A DNA stretch of 14,853 bases from Clostridiales bacterium UBA1758 (GCA_002315595.1 DCHG01000026.1:3776-18628), one strand, 5' to 3'. Shown: positions 6,011 to 13,550, counted from the first letter of the stretch. The notes: generated by a model not told the origin, from the sequence alone. A program made the numbers and translations.

Positions 6011-8428
6011 TTATTTTGCGGAAATTTCGACGATCACATCATCCGGGATGATCTCAAATTTGTCGTCCGAAATCTTGGTAACCTTGCCGCCCTTAACGGT
6101 AATTTCGGTCGTCTTACCGAGAGCAAGAACAAATTTGCCCTCTGCCTTGATTTTGAGCCCGTTTTCACCGATCGCGGACACAAGGATCCAGTCGAATTTC
6201 GGTGCGGCGGAAACAAACACGCCGTTTTCGAACGCCCCGTTCATGGTGATACCGCGTTCCGTCCAAACGCCCGACATATGCGACCAAATTTCGCCCGATT
6301 TGACGAAGAAATAGTTGCCGCTTGTCGAATAGGACTTTCTCGGGTAATCCATGGCAAGCACGGTGCTTGACAAACGGGCGTCCGGCATTTCGGCGAATTC
6401 GATGGTCGGGACATCCTCATAGCCGTAATAGCCCGCTTTGTGCGGCTTGCCCGGGATCATATCCGGCGTGTAGCAAGAAGTCATACCGCCCGCCTCGTCG
6501 ACTTTGCCGAGGCCGCTGATCGTACCGGCATATGCGTCACGCAGATCCTCGATGTTGTTGGTGAGGAAGGCGTAAAGTGCTTTTGCCTCGACCGTCCAGC
6601 CCGTCCAGCCGTGGCCTGCGTTGATCGACGGGCCCCAGTCACGCGTTTCATACTGCGTTTCCCAGAAACGGAGCGTGGAACGGAACATTTTGTAATCCGC
6701 ACCGTCGAGTTCAAGCACTTTGTGTGCTTCCATGATCTCTTGGGCGACTTTCAGATATTCCGGCTTCTTTTCAAGGTGGATATACGCCCAATACAGAGAA
6801 GCGGCGGCACAAGCCATTGAGCCGTCCTCCGTGCATGGTTCGCCTTCCGTCGGGAAGTCGAGTCCGCGTTTGCAGATGTAATCCGCAAGACGCTTTGCGG
6901 CGTCACGGAAGAAGTTCGCCTTTTCTTTGTCAGGGTGAATGTTCGCCATACGGATCAGTGCGCAGATCGGAATGGCAACGGTGCTGTAATCCTTCTGCGG
7001 GCCGCCCTTTTCATTCTGATTGATGAGCATACCGTCGGGGCGCATATGGCGGTTGACGATGTGTTCACATTCCTTGGTGGCAAATTCAAGGGCATACTCA
7101 TCCCCCGTCAGGGTGTAATATTCGATCAATTCTTCGACATACCAGATCTCATGCTGGGCGTAGTTGAATTCATGGTACAGATGATATTCGCCGTTTTCAA
7201 GACCGAGGAATTCATAATTCTTTTTATAGATCGTCCCGAGGAAGGGTTTATCCTCGTGACCGTAGTTCATCACCCAGTTGTAAAGGTAGCGTTTGATCGA
7301 CTCCATCAGTTCGGTTTTTTCACCGAACATCATACAGTTTTTGATCATCGCCCATGCACAGAAGCCGCCGAATTCACCTGCACGACAAGAGAAATGACGG
7401 AACGGATCGCCGAAGGCAGTACCTTCTGTGGTGACGCCGCCCTTCGGAGAAAGCGTTTCCTTCCAAATAGCGCGGTAGAACGCACCGCATTCGTGTTGGA
7501 AATACTTTTTGTAGAAGCCGTTGACCTTGTCATAGGTGTTTTCCCAACTGTCAACACAAAGAAGTTTGGACGAATGTTCGCGTCCGGCAAACGAAGTCGT
7601 GACGATTTCATACGCGCCCGGTGTCGCAAGTTTAACGGAAAGCATATTTTTCATCGGCTCGACGACACCGTTGTGACGGATGAAGGCGGAATTTGCCGCA
7701 CCGTAGACCTTCAACGGGATTTCCGTACCGGCAACGCCGCCGGACATTTCAAAGGTGACGATCGAAATACCGAGTTTGCTTGCGATCTTTTCGTAACATT
7801 CCGCCTTGTTTTCGCAGAAGAAAATGCTGAAATGCAGATTTTCAACACGGTAAAGCGGTTTCTGCTCACCCTCGGTGATGACGTCGTCGGCTTCGTTGAG
7901 GATCTGAAAGCCCACCATTCTGTGTCCGGCTTCGCTGTATTTGATGCGCCATGCACAGAATTTGTCATTCAGAGTGACAACCGCGTATCTTTCGTCGCTT
8001 GTGGCAAATATGAGATAAGCGTACTCATAATCCGGCGAGGTATAGATCACATTCGGCATACACTGTGAATGAATGTCGGTTCCTGTTTGAAGGTCGAGAA
8101 GGTTGAAGTCGAGTTCAACGCCGGAACGAGGTCCGCAACCGATCGGAAGTTTCACATCGACGTCAAACCCGTCGTCGCCGAAGGTGTAATCCAGCACCGT
8201 TCTCTCGGAAAGCGAAACAAATTGGACTTTATTACCTTCCTGCGCGTTCATTTTTACATCGACAAGGATTTCTTTATCCTGCGTTCCGTCGGTGAATGGA
8301 GTCAAAAAATGAAATTCATCGCCCTCGGCGATCCAGTTGACCGCCTTGTTTTTCGTCTGATTGATGCGGATTGCGGCGCCGGTTTTGTCATCAAACAGAA
8401 CGGAGTAGCCTTTCTTTTCAATAAGCAT
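6011..8428 (-). CDS. Putative (alpha/alpha)-barrel carbohydrate-active enzyme, family unknown
   Basis: This is an 805-residue protein I cannot assign to a named family. Residues 1 to about 330 look like beta-sandwich domains. About 340-700 is helix-rich with repeated aromatic and acidic motifs, as in six-hairpin glycosidases and polysaccharide lyases. The last 80 residues return to beta-strands. Candidate active-site clusters are GEFGGFCAW around E352, HEFNYAQHEIWYVEE from H419 to E433, and RDWGPSINAGHGWTGW at 596-611. There is no signal peptide or membrane segment, so it should act in the cytoplasm, perhaps on imported oligosaccharides; that is inference. The start at 8428 is supported by AAGGGAG at 8437-8443. 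The longer frame to 8506 runs through the upstream terminator and is rejected. No transporter or sugar regulator is adjacent. A lyase or epimerase of the same fold is equally possible. Confidence 0.6.
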   Translation of the reverse strand: MLIEKKGYSVLFDDKTGAAIRINQTKNKAVNWIAEGDEFHFLTPFTDGTQDKEILVDVKMNAQEGNKVQFVSLSERTVLDYTFGDDGFDVDVKLPIGCGPRSGVELDFNLLDLQTGTDIHSQCMPNVIYTSPDYEYAYLIFATSDERYAVVTLNDKFCAWRIKYSEAGHRMVGFQILNEADDVITEGEQKPLYRVENLHFSIFFCENKAECYEKIASKLGISIVTFEMSGGVAGTEIPLKVYGAANSAFIRHNGVVEPMKNMLSVKLATPGAYEIVTTSFAGREHSSKLLCVDSWENTYDKVNGFYKKYFQHECGAFYRAIWKETLSPKGGVTTEGTAFGDPFRHFSCRAGEFGGFCAWAMIKNCMMFGEKTELMESIKRYLYNWVMNYGHEDKPFLGTIYKKNYEFLGLENGEYHLYHEFNYAQHEIWYVEELIEYYTLTGDEYALEFATKECEHIVNRHMRPDGMLINQNEKGGPQKDYSTVAIPICALIRMANIHPDKEKANFFRDAAKRLADYICKRGLDFPTEGEPCTEDGSMACAAASLYWAYIHLEKKPEYLKVAQEIMEAHKVLELDGADYKMFRSTLRFWETQYETRDWGPSINAGHGWTGWTVEAKALYAFLTNNIEDLRDAYAGTISGLGKVDEAGGMTSCYTPDMIPGKPHKAGYYGYEDVPTIEFAEMPDARLSSTVLAMDYPRKSYSTSGNYFFVKSGEIWSHMSGVWTERGITMNGAFENGVFVSAAPKFDWILVSAIGENGLKIKAEGKFVLALGKTTEITVKGGKVTKISDDKFEIIPDDVIVEISAK

Positions 8429-8436
8429 GGTATATT

Positions 8437-8443
8437 CTCCCTT
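8437..8443 (-). promoter_or_regulatory. Ribosome binding site fixing the barrel-enzyme start
   Basis: AAGGGAG on the minus strand lies eight bases before the ATG at 8428. It sits immediately after the T-run of the upstream terminator. Confidence 0.75.
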
Positions 8444-8455
8444 CGAATAAAATAA

Positions 8456-8485
8456 AACCCCAGACCGGCAAACCGGTCCGGGGTT
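8456..8485 (-). terminator. Intrinsic terminator of the efp-CD1247 unit
   Basis: This is a 13-pair stem with one A/C mismatch (arms 8456-8468 and 8473-8485) and a four-base CAAA loop. On the minus strand it is followed by TTTTATTTTATT. It starts nine bases after the stop codon of the Cys-rich gene. The stem is very G+C rich and should be efficient. Confidence 0.9.
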
Positions 8486-8515
8486 ATTATTACTTATTTG
8501 TTGCAATCATCGCAA
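8486..8515 (-). promoter_or_regulatory. Possible weak promoter for the barrel-enzyme gene, overlapping the terminator
   Basis: On the minus strand TTGCGA (8510-8515) is followed after 18 bases by AATAAT (8486-8491). Each box matches consensus at four to five of six positions. If used, the transcript would start inside the terminator stem, so the hairpin could not form fully on that RNA. Both boxes overlap the end of the preceding gene. This is tentative. Confidence 0.3.
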
Positions 8516-8922
8516 CCGCAGTCACAGCAGTCATCGTCATCATCGTCAAAGGTGAATTCGAGGTGCTGACCGCAGTTCGGGCAAACCATTTCGCCGGTTT
8601 CGAGAATGCTTTCGTCGATGGAAATGGAGTCACCGCAACTCGGGCAAACGATCTCATGCAGGCCGCACATATCGCAGTCGCATTCGTCTTCTTCGTCGCA
8701 ATCGCATTCGTCATCGCAGTCACATTCGTCGAGTTCTTCAATGATCTCGTCGATGAGTTCATCGGTTTCTTCGGCGCGTGCTTCCAACTCATCAACGGAA
8801 TCGGTGATGTCGCTGATGATGTCGAGGACGGCGGAAAGAAGTTTATTTTCTTTCTTAGCGGTATCGAGTTCCATGCCCTCGGCAAGGCCTTTCAGATACG
8901 CGGCTTTTTCAGTCAGATTCAT
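8494..8922 (-). CDS. CD1247-type small protein with zinc ribbon and Cys/Asp-rich repeats
   Basis: This is a 142-residue acidic protein. The N-terminus (AAYLKGLAEGM, residues 7-17, then a helix to about 64) matches what I recall as the CD1247 N-terminal domain of Clostridia, which has no known function. Residues 65-86 carry three tandem copies of an ECDCD motif. A zinc ribbon follows: C93-x2-C96-x17-C114-x2-C117. The tail, 126-142, is six aspartates followed by CCDCGCDDCNK. There are sixteen cysteines in total, all after residue 66. The sequence suggests metal binding, most likely zinc. It is nine bases downstream of efp, with AAGGAG at 8928-8933, so it is co-transcribed and co-regulated with EF-P. 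Terminal function is unknown; a metal buffer or a regulator of EF-P-linked translation would be speculation. Confidence 0.75.
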   Translation of the reverse strand: MNLTEKAAYLKGLAEGMELDTAKKENKLLSAVLDIISDITDSVDELEARAEETDELIDEIIEELDECDCDDECDCDEEDECDCDMCGLHEIVCPSCGDSISIDESILETGEMVCPNCGQHLEFTFDDDDDDCCDCGCDDCNK

Positions 8923-8931
8923 GGGTACTCC

Positions 8932-9492
8932 TTATTTCGCACGGCCGAGATATTCGCCGGTACGGGTGTCGATGGTGATCATATCGCCGATATCGATGAA
9001 AAGCGGAACCTTGATTTCGGCGCCGGTTTCGAGGGTAGCGGGCTTGGTCGCGTTGGTTGCCGTGTCACCCTTGAATCCGGGATCGGTGGCGGAAACAGCG
9101 AGGTCGACGAAGTTCGGGGGTTCGATACCGAAGACATTGCCCTTGTAAGAAAGGATCTTGACGGTCATTTCTTCCTTGACGAACTTAAAGCCGTCCGGGA
9201 GAACGTCGGAACTGATCGGCATCTGCTCGAAACTTTCAAGATCCATGAAGTAATAAAGATCGCCGTCGTTGTAAAGATACTGCATATCTTTTCTTTCGAT
9301 GTAAGCGGTCGGGAATTTATCGGTCGGGTTGAAAGTACGCTCTACGACAGAGCCGGAGATGACATTTTTGATTTTGGTGCGGACAAATGCCGCGCCCTTA
9401 CCGGGTTTAACGTGCTGAAATTCAATGACCTGCAGGACCTGTCCGTCCATTTCAAAGGTCACGCCATTGCGAAAATCGCCAGCCATTACCAT
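8932..9492 (-). CDS. efp: Elongation factor P
   Basis: This is a 186-residue EF-P with the normal three-domain layout and full length. Domain I carries the HVKPGKGAAF loop whose tip lysine, K32 here, enters the ribosomal peptidyl-transferase centre. It corresponds to K32 of Bacillus subtilis and K34 of E. coli, which are post-translationally modified. The C-terminal part holds the signature DPGFKGDTA and ends in a typical OB-fold. EF-P relieves ribosomes stalled on consecutive prolines. The start at 9492 is preferred over the ATG two codons downstream because GGAGG (9503-9507) is ten bases from the first and sixteen from the second. No epmA, epmB or ymfI-like modifying gene is visible in the window. 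The next gene upstream is an Xaa-Pro peptidase, a frequent neighbour. Confidence 0.97.
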   Translation of the reverse strand: MVMAGDFRNGVTFEMDGQVLQVIEFQHVKPGKGAAFVRTKIKNVISGSVVERTFNPTDKFPTAYIERKDMQYLYNDGDLYYFMDLESFEQMPISSDVLPDGFKFVKEEMTVKILSYKGNVFGIEPPNFVDLAVSATDPGFKGDTATNATKPATLETGAEIKVPLFIDIGDMITIDTRTGEYLGRAK

Positions 9493-9502
9493 AATTAAAT
9501 TA

Positions 9503-9507
9503 CCTCC
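9503..9507 (-). promoter_or_regulatory. Ribosome binding site of efp
   Basis: GGAGG on the minus strand is ten bases from the ATG at 9492 and sixteen from the ATG at 9486. It therefore favours the first. Confidence 0.75.
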
Positions 9508-9524
9508 AAAAATTATATCAATTT

Positions 9525-9553
9525 ATTTTACACGATTTTACGCGAGATTTCAA
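9525..9553 (-). promoter_or_regulatory. Sigma-A-type promoter of efp
   Basis: On the minus strand TTGAAA (9548-9553) is followed after 17 bases by TAAAAT (9525-9530). A-tracts just upstream (about 9554-9590) resemble an UP element. The leader would be about 25 bases. No good terminator separates it from the peptidase gene, so some read-through from that gene is possible. Confidence 0.75.
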
Positions 9554-9605
9554 GTGTTTTTTTCGATTTTCCGCATATTTTTTATCAAAATACGTTTTCG
9601 TCGGT

Positions 9606-10670
9606 TTATACGATGATGAGTTCCTTCGGCGATGCGGTGATATCTTCGCATCCGCCCTCTTTCAGGATTAAAACATCCTCGATACGAACGCCGAATTTCC
9701 CCGGAAGATAGATACCGGGTTCTGCGGATACCACGGCGTTTACGGGTAGTTTTCTCGGCTCACCGGGCGACGCGTTCGGGGGTTCGTGGATTTCAATGCC
9801 GAGACTGTGACCGAAACTGTGACCGAAATACTCGCCGTAGCCTGCATTGTCGATGATATCCCTTGCCGACTTGTCGAGGTCGCGACCGACTATTCCCGCC
9901 TTTGCCGCGGCAATACCCGCAAGTTGCGCTTCGAGGACGGTACCGTAAACTTTTTTCATTTCATCGGTTGCATAGCCGAGGGCGACGGTGCGCGTCATAT
10001 CGGAGCAATAACCGTCTTTTGCCGCACCGAAATCCATCGTGATGAAATCGCCCTTTTGCAGTTTCTTCTCCCCCGGTACTCCGTGTGGGAGCGAAGAATT
10101 CGCCCCCGAAACGACAATCGGATCAAACGCCATTCCGTCAGCGCCGTTCTTGTAAAGGATGTAGATCAGTTTTGCGGCGAGTTCCTTTTCGGTCATGCCC
10201 TCGTGGATTTCGCCCAAAATTTCGGCAAAAGAACGGTCGGTGATGCGTTGGACATCGCGCATAATTGCGATCTCGCCTTCTTCTTTCGACGAACGAAGGT
10301 CGGCAAGAACGCCCGAAGCCGTCATCAATTCCGCGCCTTCAATCGCCTTTTTGTAGGTGCGATATTCGGCGACAGTCATGGACGCGTCCTCAATGCCGAT
10401 CTTTTTACAACCGGAGCAGAGATCGCGTGCGAGTTCGTGGTATTTTTCGCCCCTTGCGATCATTCGGACTTCCGCATCCTTAATTTTCGCGGTCGCCGCC
10501 TCAATATAACGAAAGTCGGTGATAAAGGTTGCGGCGGATTTCGTAATAACGACAATGCCCGCACTCGACGAAAAACCGGTTGCATAAAATCTGTTCGGTG
10601 CGGATGTGATGATAACCGCATCTAGCCCATTCGGCAATAATGCCTTTCTGATTTTTTCAGCGTTTCCCAT
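9606..10670 (-). CDS. M24 family Xaa-Pro peptidase
   Basis: This is a 354-residue metallopeptidase with a creatinase-type N-domain (about 1-125) and a pita-bread M24 catalytic domain (about 130-354). The five metal ligands are all visible: D213 (MDFGA), D224 (CSDMTRT), H288 (FGHSLG), E317 (SAEPGIY) and E331 (VRIED). H196 and H295 match the usual substrate-binding histidines. These enzymes remove an N-terminal residue preceding proline (aminopeptidase P) or split Xaa-Pro dipeptides (prolidase), usually with manganese or cobalt. The roughly 350-residue clostridial forms are annotated either way, so I give no symbol. AGGTGG at 10675-10680 supports the start. It lies upstream of efp on the same strand and diverges from the gene at 10795. 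Confidence 0.93.
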   Translation of the reverse strand: MGNAEKIRKALLPNGLDAVIITSAPNRFYATGFSSSAGIVVITKSAATFITDFRYIEAATAKIKDAEVRMIARGEKYHELARDLCSGCKKIGIEDASMTVAEYRTYKKAIEGAELMTASGVLADLRSSKEEGEIAIMRDVQRITDRSFAEILGEIHEGMTEKELAAKLIYILYKNGADGMAFDPIVVSGANSSLPHGVPGEKKLQKGDFITMDFGAAKDGYCSDMTRTVALGYATDEMKKVYGTVLEAQLAGIAAAKAGIVGRDLDKSARDIIDNAGYGEYFGHSFGHSLGIEIHEPPNASPGEPRKLPVNAVVSAEPGIYLPGKFGVRIEDVLILKEGGCEDITASPKELIIV

Positions 10671-10721
10671 AGATCCACCTGAATTCGAAAACTGTGATAA
10701 TGCCCGAAACCGAGCATATAT

Positions 10722-10750
10722 ATTTTACATGAAAACTCGGAAAAAATCAA
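10722..10750 (-). promoter_or_regulatory. Sigma-A-type promoter of the Xaa-Pro peptidase gene
   Basis: On the minus strand TTGATT (10745-10750) is followed after 17 bases by TAAAAT (10722-10727). The leader would be about 45 bases. The -10 hexamer is identical to that of the efp promoter. Confidence 0.7.
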
Positions 10751-10794
10751 ACGACATTCAACTTTTCTCCGTATTACACAGAAAGGAAACCATT

Positions 10795-11577
10795 ATGCAG
10801 AAAAATCATGTCTATCTCGCGGTTTCGGATGAGGACGCAGACCGTGCGGCGGATTACGGATTTCCGATGGCACATCTTTGCTATCGCATCGGAACCGGTT
10901 GCCGCCTGCTCCGTTCCCGATCGTTTTCCGCAAAGGGTGGCATTATGGTCATCAGCGACACCGATCCGAATTGTTTTGCCGGTCCGGTTCAGCAATTCGC
11001 ACGCGATATCATCCGCGAATACACTTTGCACGGCTTTTGCGGCGTTGTTGCCGACTTTGAAGCCGATCCAAGCCGTGAACTTGCGAAATTATTCGAATAT
11101 CTCGACGCCGCTTTTGCCGCACGCAAAATCCCGTTTTTCGTTCCCGAACGCTTCGGGGTATACTCAAAGACGGCAAAGATCCTCATACCGACTGCAATCA
11201 CGGGCGGCTCACTTCACGATCGTCTGACAGAAGCAATACAAAAGTACGGAAGCGATCGGATCGTCATGGATATCCAGCGTCTGCGGATTGATTTTTGCCC
11301 GTCCGATGAAAATGACAACGGCGTTTCCATCCCCGTCGATCGGTTTCGGCAACTTTCCACGCGCTTTCCCATTCACCGTTCCGATGATCTCGCCGCAAAT
11401 TATTTCATTTTCACAGAGGGCAACACCACGCATTTTGTCCTCTTTGACGACGCGGACAGTATTCTCGAAAAACTCAACATCGCAAACGAGATCGGCATTG
11501 ACACGGCGTTTTTTCTCTATCCCGAGGTTGACGATCTGCTTTCCAAAATTGAGCGTGGAATGAATGACGTTGTTTGA
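10795..11577 (+). CDS. Unrecognised 260-residue protein, possibly TIM-barrel-like, first gene of the feo operon
   Basis: I do not recognise this family with confidence. It is a soluble protein without signal peptide or membrane helix. Alternating strand and helix segments (GFCGVVADFEADPS, then RKIPFFVPERFGVYS, then DRIVMDIQRLRIDF, then NYFIFTEGNTTHFVLF, then IDTAFFLYPEVDDLL) look like a TIM barrel. The VVADFEAD segment recalls the D-x-E strand end of GH18-like folds, but that is weak. The start is taken at 10795 because AAAGGA (10782-10787) lies seven bases upstream. A longer frame to 10606 would overlap the peptidase gene and is rejected. Its last 14 bases overlap the start of feoA, so the two are translationally coupled. 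A role in iron supply is inference from position only. I found no convincing plus-strand promoter in the 124-base divergent gap; an extended -10 (TGTGATAAT, 10693-10701) is the best candidate. Confidence 0.75.
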   Translation: MQKNHVYLAVSDEDADRAADYGFPMAHLCYRIGTGCRLLRSRSFSAKGGIMVISDTDPNCFAGPVQQFARDIIREYTLHGFCGVVADFEADPSRELAKLFEYLDAAFAARKIPFFVPERFGVYSKTAKILIPTAITGGSLHDRLTEAIQKYGSDRIVMDIQRLRIDFCPSDENDNGVSIPVDRFRQLSTRFPIHRSDDLAANYFIFTEGNTTHFVLFDDADSILEKLNIANEIGIDTAFFLYPEVDDLLSKIERGMNDVV

Positions 11578-11770
11578 GATCGCACCCCGAAAACCTTGCA
11601 AAATTCTGTCACTGTCCGAAACAATCCCGAAAAAACTTGTCGATCTCGGCTTCGTCCCCGGAAGCAAAATCGAAGTTCTCCGTCGCAACCGAAGGATCAC
11701 GATCGTCCTGCTTCGACGGCGAAAATACGCAATGCGGGATGTGGACGCAACCAAAATCACAGTCGGGTGA
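11564..11770 (+). CDS. feoA: Ferrous iron transport protein A
   Basis: This is a 68-residue SH3-like FeoA domain protein. The pattern of an N-terminal strand pair, then KKLVDLGFVPGSKIEVLRR, then a basic strand and a closing RDVDATKITV is standard for the family. Residues 23-31 (LVDLGFVPG) are the most diagnostic. FeoA is a small cytoplasmic protein needed for FeoB-mediated Fe(II) uptake and thought to contact FeoB. The start overlaps the previous gene by 14 bases and has only a weak GTGGA-like ribosome binding site, pointing to coupled translation. It ends four bases before feoB. No FeoC is present. The domain is more arginine-rich than usual in its second half (RRNRR, RRRK). Confidence 0.9.
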   Translation: MTLFEIAPRKPCKILSLSETIPKKLVDLGFVPGSKIEVLRRNRRITIVLLRRRKYAMRDVDATKITVG

Positions 11771-11774
11771 TTTT

Positions 11775-13505
11775 ATGAAAAACATCGCGTTGCTTGGAAA
11801 TCCGAATTGCGGCAAATCCGCGCTTTACAACCGCCTCACGCACGGCTTTTCACGAGTCGGCAACTTTCCCGGTATGACGGTGGAAAAGCGTTCTGCGCGT
11901 CTGTATTGCTTCGACGACTGCATTGTCACCGATCTTCCGGGAACAAATTCGCTCGATGCAGGCTCTCCCGATGAAGCCGTCGCCGTTTCCACGCTCCGTT
12001 CAAAGCCCGATGCCGTCATCTGTGTCGTAGATGCGACCGCACCCGAACGAGGTCTGTCGCTTGCGCTGGCTTGTGCTGCGTACGATGTTCATATCGTCAT
12101 CGCCGTCAATATGGTCGATGAATTGAAAAAGATCGGCGGAAGCGTGGATTGCGAAAGCCTTTCGAAATCGTTCGGCGTCCCCGTCTTTGCCGTTTCCGCG
12201 ATCACGGGCGAAGGCGTCGACGAACTCGCCCACGGGATCCCGACGGCAAAACAATGTCCCATCCGCTTTGACGAAAATGATCCGATCGCGCTTACAACGG
12301 CTAGATTTGTCCGAGCAGACCGTATCACGCGGGAGTGTTTTGTTATCCCCGAACAAAATAAAGCCGATACTGCGACGGATCCGTTGCTTTGCGGTATCCT
12401 CGGACGACTGATGATCGTCGCACTGTTCGCTTTCATCTTTTACACTGCTTTCGGCGGCGTCGGCTCGTTTTTGTCAAAACAATTCGAAATCCTTCTTTCC
12501 CTGCTTGCCGAATTGCTCCGGCGCATTTTTTCAGGCATAGGAATGGGTGAAATGCTTCGCGGCTATCTCATCGACGGCGCATTTGCGGGGATTACGGCGG
12601 TGCTTGGATTTTTCCCGCGGCTCGCGATTTTAACGCTTGAATTATCTCTATTGCAGGATACGGGCATTCTTTCACGCATCGCATTTCTCGCCGATCCGAT
12701 GATGCGAAGGCTGAAATTGTCGGGAAACACGCTTTTGCCGATGTTGTTCGGGTTCGGTTGCACTGTTCCCGGGCTGATGTCGCTTCGTCTGCTCGGTGAC
12801 GAAGAAGAACGAAAGCGAAGTTTACTACTACTTCCCTTCGTCCCGTGCGGGGCAAAATTCCCGGTCTACGCCGTCCTCACGACAGTATTTTTCCGAAAAT
12901 CGTCGTGGCTTGTCATTATCGGTTTATATCTTTTCCCGATGATGTTGATCGGGTTGCTTGCGGTTGTTGGGAAATCACGCACGCAGGACGCGTCGTTTGT
13001 TTTGGAAATTCCGCCGTATCGGATGCCGTCATTCGGAAACACGGTTTCCATTGTCGTCGAAAAGTTGCGCGGCTTTTTAAAAAAAGTCTTCACGACAGTA
13101 TTTTTTGCATCGACGGCGATCTGGTTGCTTTCGCATACGAAAAACCTGATCGTGCCGGCAGACTCAGCCGAAAGCAGTCTACTCGCAAGCCTCGGTGGTC
13201 TGCTATTACCGATTTTTTCACCGCTTGGGTGGAAGGATTGGAAAATTCCCGCAATTTTCATCACCGGGCTGACGGCAAAGGAATCCGTTCTTTCTGCTTG
13301 GTCACTATTAAATGTCGAAAAAATACCGATCGCGTCCGCAGTATCGTTTCTAATCTTCTTCGCCTTCTATCCGCCCTGTATCTCCGCACTCGGCACAATT
13401 CGGTCGGAATTCGGCAAAGCGGCGGTCGTACGATGTATCCTCCTGCAAACGCTGATTGCATATGTTTTGTCGGGCATGGTCTATTTTCTGTTTTCGCTCG
13501 GATAA
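11775..13505 (+). CDS. feoB: Ferrous iron transport protein B
   Basis: This 576-residue membrane protein has an N-terminal GTPase domain: G1 at 8-15 (GNPNCGKS), G2 T35, G3 at 53-56 (DLPG), G4 at 112-115 (NMVD) and G5 around S141-A142. A GDI-like spacer of about 55-60 residues follows, then about eight membrane helices. The two gate motifs are present: GFGCTVP with C329, and PFVPCGAKFPVY with C358. The later ITGLTAKE segment is also intact. FeoB imports Fe(II) across the cytoplasmic membrane. At 576 residues it is shorter than B. subtilis (about 660) or E. coli (773), but all core motifs and the C-terminus are there, so this is a compact form, not a truncation. The start at 11775 is chosen because G1 normally begins within ten residues. 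A longer frame from 11574 only overlaps feoA. GGGTGA overlapping the feoA stop serves as the ribosome binding site. Confidence 0.95.
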   Translation: MKNIALLGNPNCGKSALYNRLTHGFSRVGNFPGMTVEKRSARLYCFDDCIVTDLPGTNSLDAGSPDEAVAVSTLRSKPDAVICVVDATAPERGLSLALACAAYDVHIVIAVNMVDELKKIGGSVDCESLSKSFGVPVFAVSAITGEGVDELAHGIPTAKQCPIRFDENDPIALTTARFVRADRITRECFVIPEQNKADTATDPLLCGILGRLMIVALFAFIFYTAFGGVGSFLSKQFEILLSLLAELLRRIFSGIGMGEMLRGYLIDGAFAGITAVLGFFPRLAILTLELSLLQDTGILSRIAFLADPMMRRLKLSGNTLLPMLFGFGCTVPGLMSLRLLGDEEERKRSLLLLPFVPCGAKFPVYAVLTTVFFRKSSWLVIIGLYLFPMMLIGLLAVVGKSRTQDASFVLEIPPYRMPSFGNTVSIVVEKLRGFLKKVFTTVFFASTAIWLLSHTKNLIVPADSAESSLLASLGGLLLPIFSPLGWKDWKIPAIFITGLTAKESVLSAWSLLNVEKIPIASAVSFLIFFAFYPPCISALGTIRSEFGKAAVVRCILLQTLIAYVLSGMVYFLFSLG

Positions 13506-13506
13506 A

Positions 13507-13548
13507 GAAAAAAAATTCCCCACCGGTAAACCGATGGGGAATTTCTTG
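13507..13548. terminator. Bidirectional terminator between feoB and rpsU
   Basis: The arm at 13513-13526 pairs with 13531-13544 with one C/A mismatch and a TAAA loop. An eight-to-nine-base A-tract on the left gives a long U-run on the minus-strand transcript. TTTCTT on the right serves the plus strand. It lies between convergent genes. Confidence 0.9.
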
Positions 13549-13550
13549 TG

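Noticed and set aside
6935..8068. A 377-codon plus-strand frame opposite the barrel-enzyme gene
   Set aside because: The composition is that of an antisense translation, it has no plausible start signal, and the minus-strand gene has a good ribosome binding site and domain-like structure.
8429..8506. 26-residue N-terminal extension of the barrel enzyme
   Set aside because: It reads through the G+C-rich terminator stem and overlaps the previous gene, while a good ribosome binding site precedes 8428.
8665..8735. Short repeats considered as a CRISPR-like or tandem-repeat array
   Set aside because: They lie in frame within a gene and encode the ECDCD motifs. The units are short, degenerate and without spacers.
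10691..10705. Possible Fur box upstream of the feo operon (GATAAT)
   Set aside because: Only one hexamer of the three-unit Fur pattern is present. It is better read, if anything, as part of an extended -10.
10606..10794. N-terminal extension of the feo-linked gene into the peptidase gene
   Set aside because: It overlaps the start of a well-supported gene on the other strand and ignores the good AAAGGA site before 10795.
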